Shown: positions 12,543 to 25,308 of the stretch, piece by piece
Position numbering within the stretch: position 1 is the stretch's first letter
Layout of the letters: every line of letters starts with the position of its first letter
Assembly: GCA_023374045.1 (NCBI GenBank)
Contig: CM041782.1
Span: forward strand, 182,856,925 to 182,920,924
Reading direction: 5' to 3'
Origin: Limonium bicolor
Taxonomy: Eukaryota; Streptophyta; Magnoliopsida; Caryophyllales; Plumbaginaceae
DNA length: 64,000 nt
The notes under the pieces: model-generated
What the model saw: the letters and a program-made list of their open reading frames with translations, nothing else
Database searches by the model: none
What the model was told of the DNA's origin: nothing
Position numbers and translations under genes: made by a program

Positions 12543-12573
12543 GGGGGGGGGGGGGGGGGGTGGGGTGGGGGGG
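12543..12573. repeat. Poly-G tract in LTR of C
   Basis: Eighteen G are followed by T, four G, T and seven G. The matching place in the other LTR of C (near 22328) has only five G. Either a real expansion with quadruplex potential or a sequencing or assembly artefact. Confidence 0.85.
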
Positions 12574-13809
12574 ATGGAGTTTCCAAACTCCATCCCAACA
12601 CCTAAATTACATAACGAGAATATAATTAACTTTTAATCTCTTAAAACATCACTAATTCAATGAAGAGTTTAAATTACCACAAGTTAGGGTTTACCTTTTG
12701 AGTGTTTTAAGAGGGGTTTTAGCCCTTGGTTCAAGAAGGTGATTCCACCACCATTGCAAGGTTGAAATTAAGCTCAAAAGAGAGAGAGAAAATAGAGTGT
12801 TAAAGAGGTAGAAATTGGTTACAAGGAAGATGAAGGAAACATGAGTTTTTCATGTAGATTTTACCTTAATGGAGAGAGGAGACTCCAAGCTACCCATTGA
12901 TGCTATTTTCTCTTTGAATGGGGAAAACCCATGGAGAACTTCCTCATTTTTGGATTTTGAAAAGAGGGAAGTGTAGAGGGTGATGAGGGGAGCAAGAATA
13001 TATATTTATTTTTGTGATTGGAGCTCAAATGAAGGTAGAGCTTGGAAGAGAAGAAGGGAGCCATTGTTGTTGTTGGGGAGCTCAAAATCGCCAACCAGCA
13101 GAGAGAGGAGGGAGAGATCGGCTGGGTGAGGAAGGAGGGATAGGAGAGAGATGAGGGAAATGAGTGAGTGAGGAGAGAGAGTCCCTTTTGCTACTTTTGT
13201 ACTTTACTTTTTTACTTTTTGATTTACTTATTTGTTAGTTGTGTGGTGTGAGAGATAGGGGTTATTAACCCTTAAATCCTGCCCCCACATATTACTTGGT
13301 TGGAGCGTTTTTCGTCTTTTACAGAAAACGCTCGTTATTTTACCCGGTTTCAGTACTATTCACTACCCGGGCCCGTTTTCCGGAATTTTCTCGTTTTTTT
13401 ATTTTTATTGATTTTTAAGCTTCCGTTAATGCTTAATTATTGTTATTTAATGATTTACAACTTTTACGGGTTCGTTTGACCACTTAAAGTCACGTTTTTT
13501 GGTTTTCTCAAAAAACGTGCGCTAAAGCATTATTAGCGTTTTAATACATTATTTGGATCCGTTTTCTTCGGGAGTTGTTCCCATATATTATTTAAGCCTT
13601 ATTACGCCTTTAGAATCCATATAATGCGGTAACCGAGGTCTCATACCTCCTATGGTTATTTAACGCTTATTTAGCGTTTTTCGCTTTTTAAGCGTTTCTT
13701 TATTTCTTTTGGATTTATTTTCCTTACCAATATTACTTAAGCATTATTAGGCTCTTAAGTACCTATTACGATAATTTTAATCGGCCATATTTAAGTTTGG
13801 GGTATTTCA

Positions 13810-16800
13810 ATCTACCCCCCTTAAGAACTTTGTCCTCATAGTTGTTCGAGGTTATAGGGTTACTATACTTGTTCATTTATACCTGTCTAATACTGCAGCC
13901 ATACATTCCTCCTCTTTTCAGTTCCTAAATTCGTTACTCAAGGTTTCTACATTCCATACCATACAAATTTACCATCATTGCTCCAATCCGCATTACATCC
14001 CACCATCCGGTTCCTCATTACAAAATTTGTACATACATACAGTGCAAAGCTATCCCCAAAGAAATGCAATACACATCACAATCCCGCAGGCACTCAGGTC
14101 CTCTAGACACAGGACTCCTCTATGTCCCGCTGCCCTTAGAATAATACAACAAGATACACTACCATCATTCTCCGGTATAAACTTTCAACAAGTCCTCAAT
14201 CTCCAGTCTAAGGAAAATTCTTTTACAACAACAATTAGAAATTTTCTAAAACACACAACTCCAAGTCCCAATTTATATTCATTACTTCTATCCTATGCGT
14301 GATTCTTGTGACCACTTAAGGGGAGCTTCGAGAATCATTCGACCCTGACGTGATCAACATCAGTGTTGAACTATCTTTCCACCCTAATTTGTGTTCGGTT
14401 TCCCTTGATTTGATCAGGATCAATTTCGACTTCCCACATCAGTTTCAAACAAACAGATAATTTAATTATTTTCATTTTCTATCTTTTTACTCTTTCTTAT
14501 CGTGATTACGAATTCATACATCTCCAAAGGATGGAATCAGTCCATCAATCATCCTCACTCTACTTCCCCAAATACTTTACTTCGAAATTCAATGCCTAAG
14601 TGCTCATTACTTCGACCTCACTACTTCCATCCATTACTCTCCATCCTTTCAATTATTCTAACTAGGTATTACCATACTTGTAGAATTTAGTTGTCCTCAA
14701 TTTACTTCCAATAACTTACCTAGGTATACACTACTCCAAGACTTCATTCATCTACTACTCTCGATCGTTCCGTACTATTTCTTTAAGGCTACAATACTTG
14801 TAGAGCTCCGTCCACTACTCATTACTCTTCTTTACTAATACTCTTACAATGGGGTTACAAGATGGGTATATTCATCCTATGGTATTTGCATCTCTCATGC
14901 CTAATTACCAAAATTACAATGTGAATGGATACGTATGTTTATTTCACATAAGTACCAACCATCAAATAAATTCTCATTTGTGCTATGCACATTATATTTT
15001 ATGTGTTTTATTCATGAAACTTACATTAAGCGGTTTTCGCTCTACCCCCTTAAAAGGGATTACGCCCACGTAATCTACCATATGTTATTATTGAACATTG
15101 GTTTACTATGTTCAGCACTCTGAAGCATTTAGCTTCACTATGGTCTATTATATAATGGTCCAAGGGTCTTAACCATACTAATGGTTCAGTCCATGCACCA
15201 AGAATCCCTATATGAGTTTATTTAACTCATAATTAATTTGGTTCTAGCCTAACAGGCTTTAAGGCATTGATAGCCAATCTCTCATACTTACTAGGTGTAT
15301 TAAATTCCTTAGCTAAGGCCCACTATCTTCTGCTGCGCGACCCTGATAACTTGGGTTATTCACCCTTCTTGTTATTCTTAATGTGTTATACCTCACCTTT
15401 TTATCCTTATATTGCGGGGATAAGGTTATTAAACAAATGTGGTATTCCTTTACCGTGCTTGAAATCAATAAGTTTTATATTTATAACCAGCTCTATGGTA
15501 ATCTAGTATACATACTATTCGTGCTTCCACGATTATTCATTAAGTTCCTCCGACTTACTATCGGGTGAGGTTATGTCACTACTTAGTTCTAGTGCTTCCT
15601 CTGGTGTCAATAGCTTCTGAGTCATATCAGTTCTTCTGGTTCAGTACAAGTGTTCTTTACTTGTATGCCCTTGCATTTTCTATGTGTCGGTCCTTGTGAC
15701 TTTTTTAAGTCTCCTTTCACCTTTTTTTATTCCATTGGAATTCACATTTTGTGATTGTTAGTGTATTGTACGCTCTTCGTGCTTCTTTGGTCTTAGGCCG
15801 CACGGTTTGTTGCTAAGCTTACTTAACTGGCTGATGCCATGTTTGTTGGTGAAAGGAAGGGTTTACTATGCTTTACATTTCCTACATTCCTAGCTATCCC
15901 ACTTGATCATTAGCTGCACAAGTGCAATACCAAAACACTCAGTCATACAGAGTGCATAGGCGTAAACGCTTGACAGTAAGTCACTTATGTGATCGCATAG
16001 GAATAAATTCTTCTGCCTGTCTTCTCGTACTTACAACTTCGTGTCATTATTTATTACTTCCTCATAGTGGTCGCTTGTTGCGCACCGTATTCTTACTCGT
16101 TATACAATATCGTTCTTACAGTCTCCATTACTGTGGTAACTTATCTTTACTCATTGCCATTGTCGTTGGCACCATTCCCTTATGGTGTAAATACACCGAG
16201 GATTTCCTATGTTCGTGTGTATGACGGTTGTCGTACCATACCGTAGTATTACTATCTTCTCAATGTGGAGATGTTTTATTCCACTTTAGGTTTCATGTGT
16301 AGGTTAGCTTACCTCACATTCCTTCATCCTTTATGATACAATTTACCAAGTATCTTGGTTGACAATGGGTGCAGTAATTTATCGAGTTACAAGCTCTCTT
16401 GAGCGTCGGTCATTCATGGTGTGCAATGTGCATTCATGTTGATTGTTTTGACAGTTATTGTCTCCTCGGTGATGAGCATTAGTTATAGGCTCTAGCTGTG
16501 CAATTTTATTTTGGAATGTACATCACCGGGACATCCCAAGAAACTTCAAGGGTTTTCTGGTCCCGTTCTCCAATTGAAGAGTGATCCATCACTAATAAGT
16601 TAGAGTTCTTGTTGAGAGGTTTGTTTCCACTCATAGGTCTCATGCCAAGTTTCATTATGTTAGTGTTTACACAATGGTTCACCACATGCTTGGGTTCATA
16701 TGGAGTATACTTACTCCTTTAAGTCGTAATGGTTTGGAAATCTCATTTCCTTATTCCATCGCCCCTTGGCCATATCTATATGCATGGGCTTTATTGTTAT

Positions 16801-19506
16801 AGTAGATGGAAGCCTCCTTCTAAAGGTTCACATCTTCACCACGTTGGCGGTCCTTGGTTAATGAGGGGTATCTTCCTTTGGGTTTCCCGTAGTGTCCACG
16901 TGTGGACTAGGCCATTATTGGCATTATCACGATTCTTGTGCCTCTGTGCTATCATTGCTACAGAAGGCATAAAGGGGAATAAAAAGCTTCGTCAATTGTA
17001 TATAGAGTGATGCTCTAGTGACAGTGATATTGAGATAGCCATTACTCCAAGCCGCTCATTATGTTGAGCTTTAATTGGGTTGTTCAGTTGTCGATCTATT
17101 ATTGTATGAAGCAACATTTCTTGCAAGTCCTGTTAGTAATTGGTGTGGGTTTTGAAACCGTTTAAGTTTACATAATGTAGTTGGTTCATGGCTCTTAAGC
17201 CTTATTGCGGCAAGCTATGCTCTTTGCAAGCTACTTATACATGTCTCCACTCTCTGTATACCCCATAGGTTGGAGGTATTGCTGGGCTCCATGGTAAGTC
17301 GTGACATCACGCTTCTGTTTATGGGAGTCCCTTTTTGGCAGGATGGTATTAATCAATGCCTACGTGCGGTTGAGGGTATTTCTGGTTAGGTGAAATCTCT
17401 TCGGTGTCTAACCGAATGTTCGTTCCAGCTCCCGCGCTCTTATCATGACGCTTTGTTCGATTGTTATTAACTCATGCACCCTTCAAGGATTGCTCCTGGG
17501 CGTTGTTAGGTTATGTCGTTACATCCGGCTAATGTTTATGGTATGTTATCACTATACCCGCCTTGTGGTATTGTATTTAACTATAACTTTTTGGGTTATA
17601 ATGTCTCCCGTTCTTGGGTAAATCATTTATACTCCTCCTAGTGTCTTAGACTAGGTTTAAAATCCTCTTTGATGATGGATTATACTTCGTGGTAATCTTG
17701 TGATCGCTCTTGGGAACTCCGTCCCGTTGGTTGAGCATTATTGTGTTCACATTAGGCTTTTGCCTTACTGTGTTTGGGCTGGGTATACTTTCCAGTAGTC
17801 ATGTATTGCTTGTTGTCTTTGAGACATATCCAATGTCAATACTTATTAGTCTACACTCTTTGCGCTTCCCGATCCTCATCTCTTATCTTCAGATGGTTTC
17901 TGTAAGTCCTTTATACTTACTACTTAGCTGAGTTCCTTCTCCTTGATCGTCTACGGTGTCCAGCTGTTTTGTTTGAACTTACTCATGGTCCGTAGAACAG
18001 AGTTGACTACTTCCCATGTTTCGTGCACTACATGTGTACATACGTGGGGTACCTCGTTGATACGTTACCACTTACCTAACTATATGTCAGGCCCGCAAGC
18101 TCCTTCGGAGTGCGGTCGTCCCACATCCCGCATTTGGGTACACTCATAGTGTTCGTCACACGCCTAGGTGAAGTATTTTATTGTCAACTCCTCTTGTGTC
18201 ATTCTATGATACTCACCGTAATTCTGTTCGTTTGGTGTTAAAATTCAAGGTTTTAAAAGAGGGTTTGTGCTTTTGAAAGAAATTTGGATTTTTGAAAAAA
18301 ATAGAAATCTTCATGGCATTTCAATGCCAGTTGACTTGACCGGGTCTAGCTTCCCGCTGACCTGTATGTTCTTAATATAATGGTCGGGCCGTTAGGCCTT
18401 TCCAAGGTTTCATTCTTCCAATTGTTAGGATGTGTGCTCCTGTAGTTGCTTCATCACGGTCACGGTACATTACTATGTACCGGTGGTATATTACAGTTCT
18501 TCTACATGTTCCCGTCTTACTGCACTTGCCGTGGCAAGTGCGTGGCACTGGTGGTTTTTGGGTTAACCTATACCGATCACGACATGGTTTCCACTCGTAT
18601 CTTGGTAGTCTTGTCGACTCTTCCTTTGATATATGGATTCATGTTTGGGATACTCAATTGATAACTTCTCAGTGATCTTGACATTGTCGTCATTGATATG
18701 GATACTTCTCCAATCCTTGGAGACTCCTCTTTTTCGTCTTATGTTTTTCCTTGTTGCTCGTTTCCACAAGTTTACCGTGGTTATTGAACCTTAACTTGTT
18801 TAGGCACTACTTTTGTAGCCCTGACGGTTCATGTCCCGTGGATATTCTTGTAGCTATGTAAGCCATGTCGGTCAAGTATTGTAACCTTTTGGCGTTGTAG
18901 TTTCAGAGTTAACCACTCCTAACTACGTCTTTAGTCAGCTAGTATACCGTTGCTGGTGCTATTTAGCTCTTACCGTCCCGTAGACTTGTGTCTCGGGTTT
19001 TGTTATTGTTCTTTCTTCCATTCTATTGCACGCTTAGTGCTTCTTTTCCTGCTGTCAGTTGTTAGCCAGGTTTCGCGACTGCTAGGCATGTCGCCCCATG
19101 CTGTTGTACGTTGCAACCTCTTTATGGTTGGAGTGCTCATTCAGCCGCTATTAAGTGCGGGTGTAGTCGTTCAACCGGGATCCATCTCCGGGACTTCCAG
19201 CTCTTGGAATCTACTACATATCGGGTTCTTTCCTCTTATAAGAATATCTCACTATTGCCAGATCGGGTTTACCCGAGTATGAGAGGACTTTCCTTCTCTT
19301 TGGCGTTCTTTCCCAAGTTATACAGTGGGTTTGTGGAGGGCGGGTCTGATATAGTAGGTATCCGGTACTCACCGGTGGTTCCTAATTAGCACATCTCTAA
19401 TGTTATCACTCAGCCCTTAGCCCTAAGCTTCTAATTCCTAACTCGGTATTACCTAAACTCGGTATTTCCAGTCATCAGAGCGATACTTCGCTCTGATACC
19501 ACTTTT
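13810..19506 (-). other. Noncoding interior of element C
   Basis: The interior begins (minus strand) at the PBS side and ends with the polypurine tract at 13810-13824 (plus strand ATCTACCCCCCTTAA). It matches the interiors of A, D and G in reverse. The internal hairpin plus second polypurine tract is at 15040-15075, here with five instead of six G. ORFs up to about 110 codons have no recognisable domain. Confidence 0.8.
19474..19501 (-). promoter_or_regulatory. PBS and overlapping hairpin of element C
   Basis: On the minus strand TGGTATCAGAGC (19501-19490) lies 5 bases after the LTR end, as expected for an initiator Met tRNA primer site. ATCAGAGCGA and TCGCTCTGAT (19474-19483 and 19488-19497) form a perfect 10-bp stem with a 4-base loop covering most of the PBS. 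Confidence 0.85.
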
Positions 19507-19600
19507 TGTAACACCCCTACCGCTAATACCATCCAATCTCCTTACAAATCCAAATTCACGCAGCGGATACTTACATACACACGGTGGGTGATACAATGCC

Positions 19601-19622
19601 GTTAGTCACCCACGTGAATAAC
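19601..19622 (-). other. LTR-end stem-loop, element C
   Basis: GTTAGTCAC and GTGAATAAC are spaced as in the other copies across 22 bp, with one mismatched pair. Confidence 0.5.
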
Positions 19623-21268
19623 GAGGCTACTACTACTACATACAGCATCGGTCTGATGGACCGGAATATCCGAGTGCTACACAAATACAATCTTCACTAC
19701 AATTACCAAACACGTACTACAATTCTCATTCAATACAATATTCCACAAGTTCAATACAATACAATACCATACACCGAGTTTACTAAGATCCTTATTCAAA
19801 TATAATACCTCTTCCAAATTCATACATACTCACTAGAGTCTACATCTACCCATTTTTCACAAACCACTTACTTCCTAAGTACTAAGTATACTCCTTAGTA
19901 CTCTTCTACATTTACTTTCTAGCTGTCGATCTCTTACTGTGATCATGTCCGCTTCGGGTATCTGCACACTAAAAATGTTGCCCCTAGGGGCTCAGCTTTC
20001 GCTGAATATGACTTCCGCATATCCCGCGTACTAGCGAGGGTACGCCGACCACTTGGTCGAATACATGCAATTCATTTTATTCATACATACATGCATACAT
20101 GCATTCATACAAAATACTACAATACTTTACGCAAGGAATACATACATACATTTCAATACATACAAGGAATACAATATAAGCCATCCAATACATACTTACC
20201 TTCTTCCGAAATACACATACGCAATACATACACATTACATACTCAATACGCAATACATGTTAGCTTCATTTGTCCACCCGGGTTAATCGGGTGGAGATTA
20301 ATCTTTTACTCGGGGTCAATGACTTACAACAGCCAAGACCATTACTCATACAATAGTTGCTATACTTACTACTTACTCAAGTCAAGTCGTCGGGACCTCC
20401 GGCCCGGGGACTACTCTGTCCCACCACCGGGATTTACTTGGTTCACCAATCCAGGATGCTACCCATTTAAGGGGTTTGGGCCGTGGACCAGTTAAAGAAC
20501 CAGGAATCGGATCCAACCTCTTGTGTCTCCTCATCCTCACGCGTGGCCGAAACTATATCGGACTTCTACTCATTCCAATGAACTCAATACTTACGTTAGG
20601 AGCTAGGTGGTTTGGAATTAGTAGAAGTCATTCACATACAGGCCACACAATAATTCAATACCCCCTTACACATACATACAAGTACACTACGAAGTACATA
20701 CACATTTATTTTCATCCATACATTTCATGAATTATACAAACTGATTGTTCAAGACAAATATATCAAGAACAACCTAAAGCAAGCACAAGTAAGTGCAATA
20801 TAGTCCGATTCATGCATTTATCTTATTTAGGTGATCAAATAAGCACATAAATCGGGGTAACCAGGTTAGGATACAGGGCATGAAGAAATCATACCATTTA
20901 CTGAAATTTACTCTACCGGGTGTCTCTTTGTTCCTTAGTCCTTACTTGTTCCTCGAGTCCTAGTCCCGAACCAATGACTACATGCCAAATGGTTCAATCA
21001 ATACTACGTATTACAATACATACATAATTACTACTCCTGTACTTACCCCGTTATTTTGTTGTTTCGGTTTATCTTAATGTTCATATACTTACAACCTTCT
21101 TATTCACTTCTTATACTTGTTTACTTACTCCTATAATTACTTTCTTACCATTATTGTTCCATTAATGGTGTATTACTAAAATCCCATATATATACATATC
21201 TATATATATATATATACATACATATGATTACTATATTATTATTAATTTTTTTTGTAAGTTAGGGCCGA

Positions 21269-21447
21269 CCAACCCACCGACAGACCCAACCCCTTGGGTC
21301 GGTCCATTCCAGTAAGTTTTTCGTCCTCTGAAATTGTCCCGACCGACCCAGGACTGTTCTGACCGACCCATACACCTCTGGGTCGGTCCATTCCAGAAAG
21401 TTTACGTTTCATCGTCTATGCTCCGACCGACCCAACCTCTGGGTCGG
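21269..21447 (-). repeat. Hairpin array C, right LTR copy
   Basis: The first unit, 21269-21302, is again 8-4-8-6-8 (CCAACCCA, CAGACCCA, TGGGTCGG), with two decayed arms. The last unit lacks one 12-bp arm-plus-linker that the left LTR has at 11590-11601, leaving a simple two-arm hairpin. Spacers match those of the left array. Confidence 0.85.
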
Positions 21448-23567
21448 TCGGTTGCAGAACCTACCTACATAATTTGTTTTTCACCTCTATTCTTACCCAT
21501 TCCTTCCCCAATCTTCCTACATGTAATCCCACATGTTTTAGCACCATTTAGGCTTCCTAAAATAACTTAATTCATCCCCCACTTCCATTACTAAATTCAT
21601 CAATCTACTTACACAATTTCCTCACTTCTCTTTCAACACATGCAACCGTTTTTCTTCACTTATGCTACAGATTTTTAAACCAACTTCCACCATCCAACAC
21701 TTCCTCTTCCAATGCCACTCCTAGCATCCCAAATACATTTCCAAGCAATTACAATATCTATACCCAACTCCAACATTCATTGTACTAATTCTTATACTCT
21801 AATTCCTCATAGTTTCTCCAATGAAATCCAATACCTCTTGCTACAGATTTCATACTCTTTTATTCCCTTACCACTACCACCATGCCATGGTCATTAAACA
21901 TCTCCACTATCCCCAATACACACCTTGGTTATCCTATTCACCAAGTCATCCATAAGCTCACAATTTCTACCAAAATTTTGCCATAGTTCATCTACTCTTC
22001 TTACTTAGCCATACACATACTTTCTTCACCAAGTTCATTCCGCTTCTAGCCACACCCATACAAGGGTCCTACCAGCACTCAAGGCAATACCAATACTCCA
22101 ATACTTCCATCAAACAACAATGCCAATACAAATACTCACAATTACTCAAACTTCCACAAGTATAATAGTAATACAATGTTTTGGGTTCTTTAAATTTGTT
22201 TACCCGTTCCCATTACTCTAATGAATTTAAAATATTGCATTAAGAAGGATCTCTTACCATGAGCTTATTTTCCTTCATTCCTTTTCCAATTCTCACCCTT
22301 CTCTCTTTCTTACACAAATCGGCCATGTGGGGGATGGAGTTGCCAAACTCCATCCCAACACCCAAATTACATAAAGAGAATATAATTAACTTCTAATCTC
22401 TTTAAACATCACTAATTCAATGAAGATTTTAAATTACCACAAGTTAGGGTTTACCTTTGGAGTGTTTTAAGAGGGGTTTTAGCCCTTGGTTCAAGAACGT
22501 GATTCCACCACCACTGCAAGGTTGAAATTAAGCTCAAAAGAGGGAGAGAAAATAGAGTGTTACAAGAGGTAGAAATCGGTTACAAGGAAGATGAAGGAAA
22601 CATGAGTTTTTCATGTAGATTTTTACCTTAATGGAGAGAGGAGACTCCAAGCTACCCATTGATGCTATTTCTCTATGAATGGGAAAACCCATGGATGAAC
22701 TTCCTCATTTTGGATTTTGAAAAGAGGGAAGTGTAGAGGGTGATGAGGGGAGCAAGAATATATATTTATTTTTGTCATTGAAGCTCAAATGAAAGTAGAG
22801 TCTGGAAGAGAAGAAGGGGAGCCATTGTTGTTGTTGGGGGAGCTCAAAATCACCAACCAGCATAGAGAGGAGGGAGAGATCGGCTGGGTGAGGAAGGAGG
22901 GATAGGAGAGAGAGACGAGGGAAATGAGTGAGTGAGGAGAGAGAGTCCCTTTTGCTACTTTTGTACTTTTACTTTTTGCTTTTTGATTTACTTATTTGTT
23001 AGTTGTGTGTGTGAGAGAGAGAGGGGTTAATTAACCCATTAAAACCGGCCCCCACTTATATTACTGGTTGGAGTGTTTTTCGTCTTTTACAGAAAATGCT
23101 CGTTATTTTACCCGGTTTCGGTACTATTCACCAACTGGACCCGTTTTCCGGAATTTTCTCGTTTCTTTATTTTTATTGATTATTAAGCTTCCTTTAATGC
23201 TTAATTATTGTTATTTAATGATTTATAACTTTTACGGGTTCGTTTGACCACTTAAAGTCACGTTTTTGGGTTTTCTCGAAAAACGTACGCTAAAGCTCTA
23301 TTAGTGCTTTAATACATTATTTGGATCCGTTTTCTTCAGGAGTTGTTCCCATATATTATTTAAGCCTTTTGAATCCATATAATATGGTAACCGAGGTCTC
23401 ATACCTCCTATGGTTATTTAACGCTTATTTAGCGTTTTTTGCTTTTTAAGTGTTTCTTTATTTCTTTTGGATTTATTTTTCCTTACCAATATTACTTAAG
23501 CATTATTAGGATCTTAAATACCTATTAGAATAATTTTAATCGCCATATTTATGTTCGGGGTATTTTA

Positions 23568-25275
23568 GTAACAATAATGGTAAGAAAGTAAGTAAATAAG
23601 TAAGAAGGCAAGTTCATGAAGTAAAGAGTAAAGAATGATTTTTAAATCAAGTATAGAATGTAAAGAACTAGTAAGTATGTAGAAAAAGTAGTGAAGTAAG
23701 GATAAGTGGATCAATAATAGATCATTGATCATACTACTTTATGCATGTCTTAGGATTCAAATAGTTGAACACCGAAAGGAGTCGGTGAGTCCAAAGTCAA
23801 CGGTGAAAGGTATGATTTCTTCATGCTCTGTATCCTAACCTGGTTACCCCGATTTGTGTGCTTATTTGATCACCTAAATAAGATAAATGCATGAATCGGA
23901 CTTTATTGCACTTACTTGTGCTTGTTTTATGTTATTCTTGATATATTGTCTTGAGCACTAGTTTGTATAATTCATGAAATATATGGATGAAGATGGATGT
24001 GTATATTTACCGTGTAGTGTACTTGTTTAATGTAATGTATTTTGTATGGATGTGTATATGAGCAATGTAATTTTGTATGTGGCTTGGATGTGTGACTTCT
24101 ACTAATTCCTAACTATCTAACTCCTAATGTAAGTATTGAGTAAATTGGAATGAGTAGAAGTCTGATATAGTTTCGGCCACGCGTGAGGATGAGGAGACAC
24201 AAGAGGTTGGATCCGATTCCTGATTCTTAAGCTGGTGCACGGCCCAAACCCCTTAAATGGGTACCATCCTGGATTAGTGAACCACGTAAATCCCGGTGGT
24301 GGGACAGAGTAGTCCCTCGGCCGGAGGTCCCGACGACTTGACTTGAGTAAGTACTAAGTATGTAAAGTATTGTATGAGTAATGCTCTTGGCTGGTGTAAG
24401 TCATTGACCCCGAGTAAAAGAGTAATCTCCACCCGATTAACCCGGGTGGACAAATGGAGCTAACAAGTATTGCGTATTGAGTATGTATTGTGTATGTGTT
24501 TTTCGGAAGCAGGTAAGTAAGTATTGGTTGACTTGTATTATCTTCCTTGCATGTATTGTATTGTGCGTATGTATGTATGTATCCTTGTGTAGTATTGTAG
24601 TACCTTGAATAAAAGCATGTATGTATGTATGTATGTATTGTAAAATGAACTGCATGTATTTGACCAAGTGGTCGGCGTACCCTCGCTAGTACGTGGGGTA
24701 TGCGGAAGTCATATGCAGTGAAAGCTGAGCCCCTAGGGGCAACGTTTTTAGTGTGCAGGTACCCGATGCGGTCATGATCACAGTAAGAGACCGACATCTA
24801 AGTTTGGATAGGTCGGAAAGAATGGTAGATAGTAGTGTGTAGTATACGGCTTGTAGCGTTGATGTAGAAGTGTACCAAAGGGTACACCATAAGTATTGGA
24901 ATTATGTAGTTGTGAGTAATGGGTAGATGTAGACTCTAAATGAGTATGTATGAACTTGGAAGAAGTATTGTAATTGTATTTGGAACTTAGTAAACTCGGT
25001 ATGTTGTATTGTATGGTATGGTATTGTAATGGAGTATTGGGTTGAATGGGAGGTGGTAGTACCCGGTTGTAATTGTAGTAAGGATTGTATTTGTGTAGCA
25101 CTTGGATATTCCGGTCCATCAGACCGATGTTGTATGTAGTAGTAGCCTTGTTAGTCTCGTGGGTGGCTAACAGCATTGTATCACCCGCCGTTGCGTAAGT
25201 ATGTATCTGCTGCGTGAGTCTGGATGTATAAGAAGAATGGACGGTAATGACGGTATTAGCGGTAGGGGTGTTACA
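23568..25275 (+). repeat. 5' LTR of element D, 3' part
   Basis: It resumes after the insertion of C in a block homologous to the middle of C's own LTR and ends GGGGTGTTACA. It contains the GGCCACGCG block near 24174, a (GTAT)n run near 24560-24640, an acceptor-like GTGCAG at 24757-24758 and the end stem-loop at 25150-25171. The part that should hold its hairpin array lies outside the window. Confidence 0.85.
25150..25171 (+). other. LTR-end stem-loop, element D
   Basis: GTTAGTCTC pairs with GTGGCTAAC with one wobble and one mismatch, in the same 22-bp frame as the other copies. Confidence 0.5.
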
Positions 25276-25280
25276 AAAAG

Positions 25281-25308
25281 TGGTATCAGAGTGAAGTATC
25301 GCTTTGAT
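25281..25308 (+). promoter_or_regulatory. PBS and overlapping hairpin of element D
   Basis: TGGTATCAGAGT lies 5 bases after the LTR end. The hairpin arms are ATCAGAGTGA (25285-25294) and TCGCTTTGAT (25299-25308). The two changes from the C and G sequence both turn G-C pairs into G-U wobbles, so the RNA stem would remain. Confidence 0.8.

Larger units (their letters stand above)
11219..13809 (-). repeat. 3' LTR of element C, truncated by A
   Basis: It matches 21050-23567 closely, from the TTTATCTTAATG block to the end GGGGTATTTCA at 13809. About 1.5 kb of the LTR (the TGTAACACC side) is missing here and should lie left of element A, outside the window. It holds a hairpin array, (ATT)n near 11395-11413 and a G-run near 12543. 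ORFs around 11322-11745 read through the array and are not genes. Confidence 0.87.
11219..23567 (-). mobile_element. Element C: large noncoding LTR retrotransposon (LARD-like)
   Basis: In reverse orientation the order is 5' LTR (19507-23567), PBS (19490-19501), interior (13810-19506), polypurine tract (13810-13824) and 3' LTR (11219-13809, cut by element A). The right end reads TAAAATACCCC on the minus strand, so the usual TG has become TA. After 23567 the plus-strand LTR of element D resumes in the middle of a homologous block (GTAAC then AATAATGG), so C was inserted into D. The interior is about 5.7 kb with no recognisable coding sequence. The two LTRs differ more from each other than those of G or H, including indels. 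Confidence 0.88.
19507..23567 (-). repeat. 5' LTR of element C
   Basis: Length 4061 bp. On the plus strand it starts TGTAACACCCC at 19507 and ends GGGGTATTTTA at 23567. It contains the end stem-loop (19601-19622, one mismatch), the acceptor-like AG (complement of 19962-19963), hairpin array 21269-21447, and a pyrimidine-rich leader (minus strand) near 22750-22960. Confidence 0.9.
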
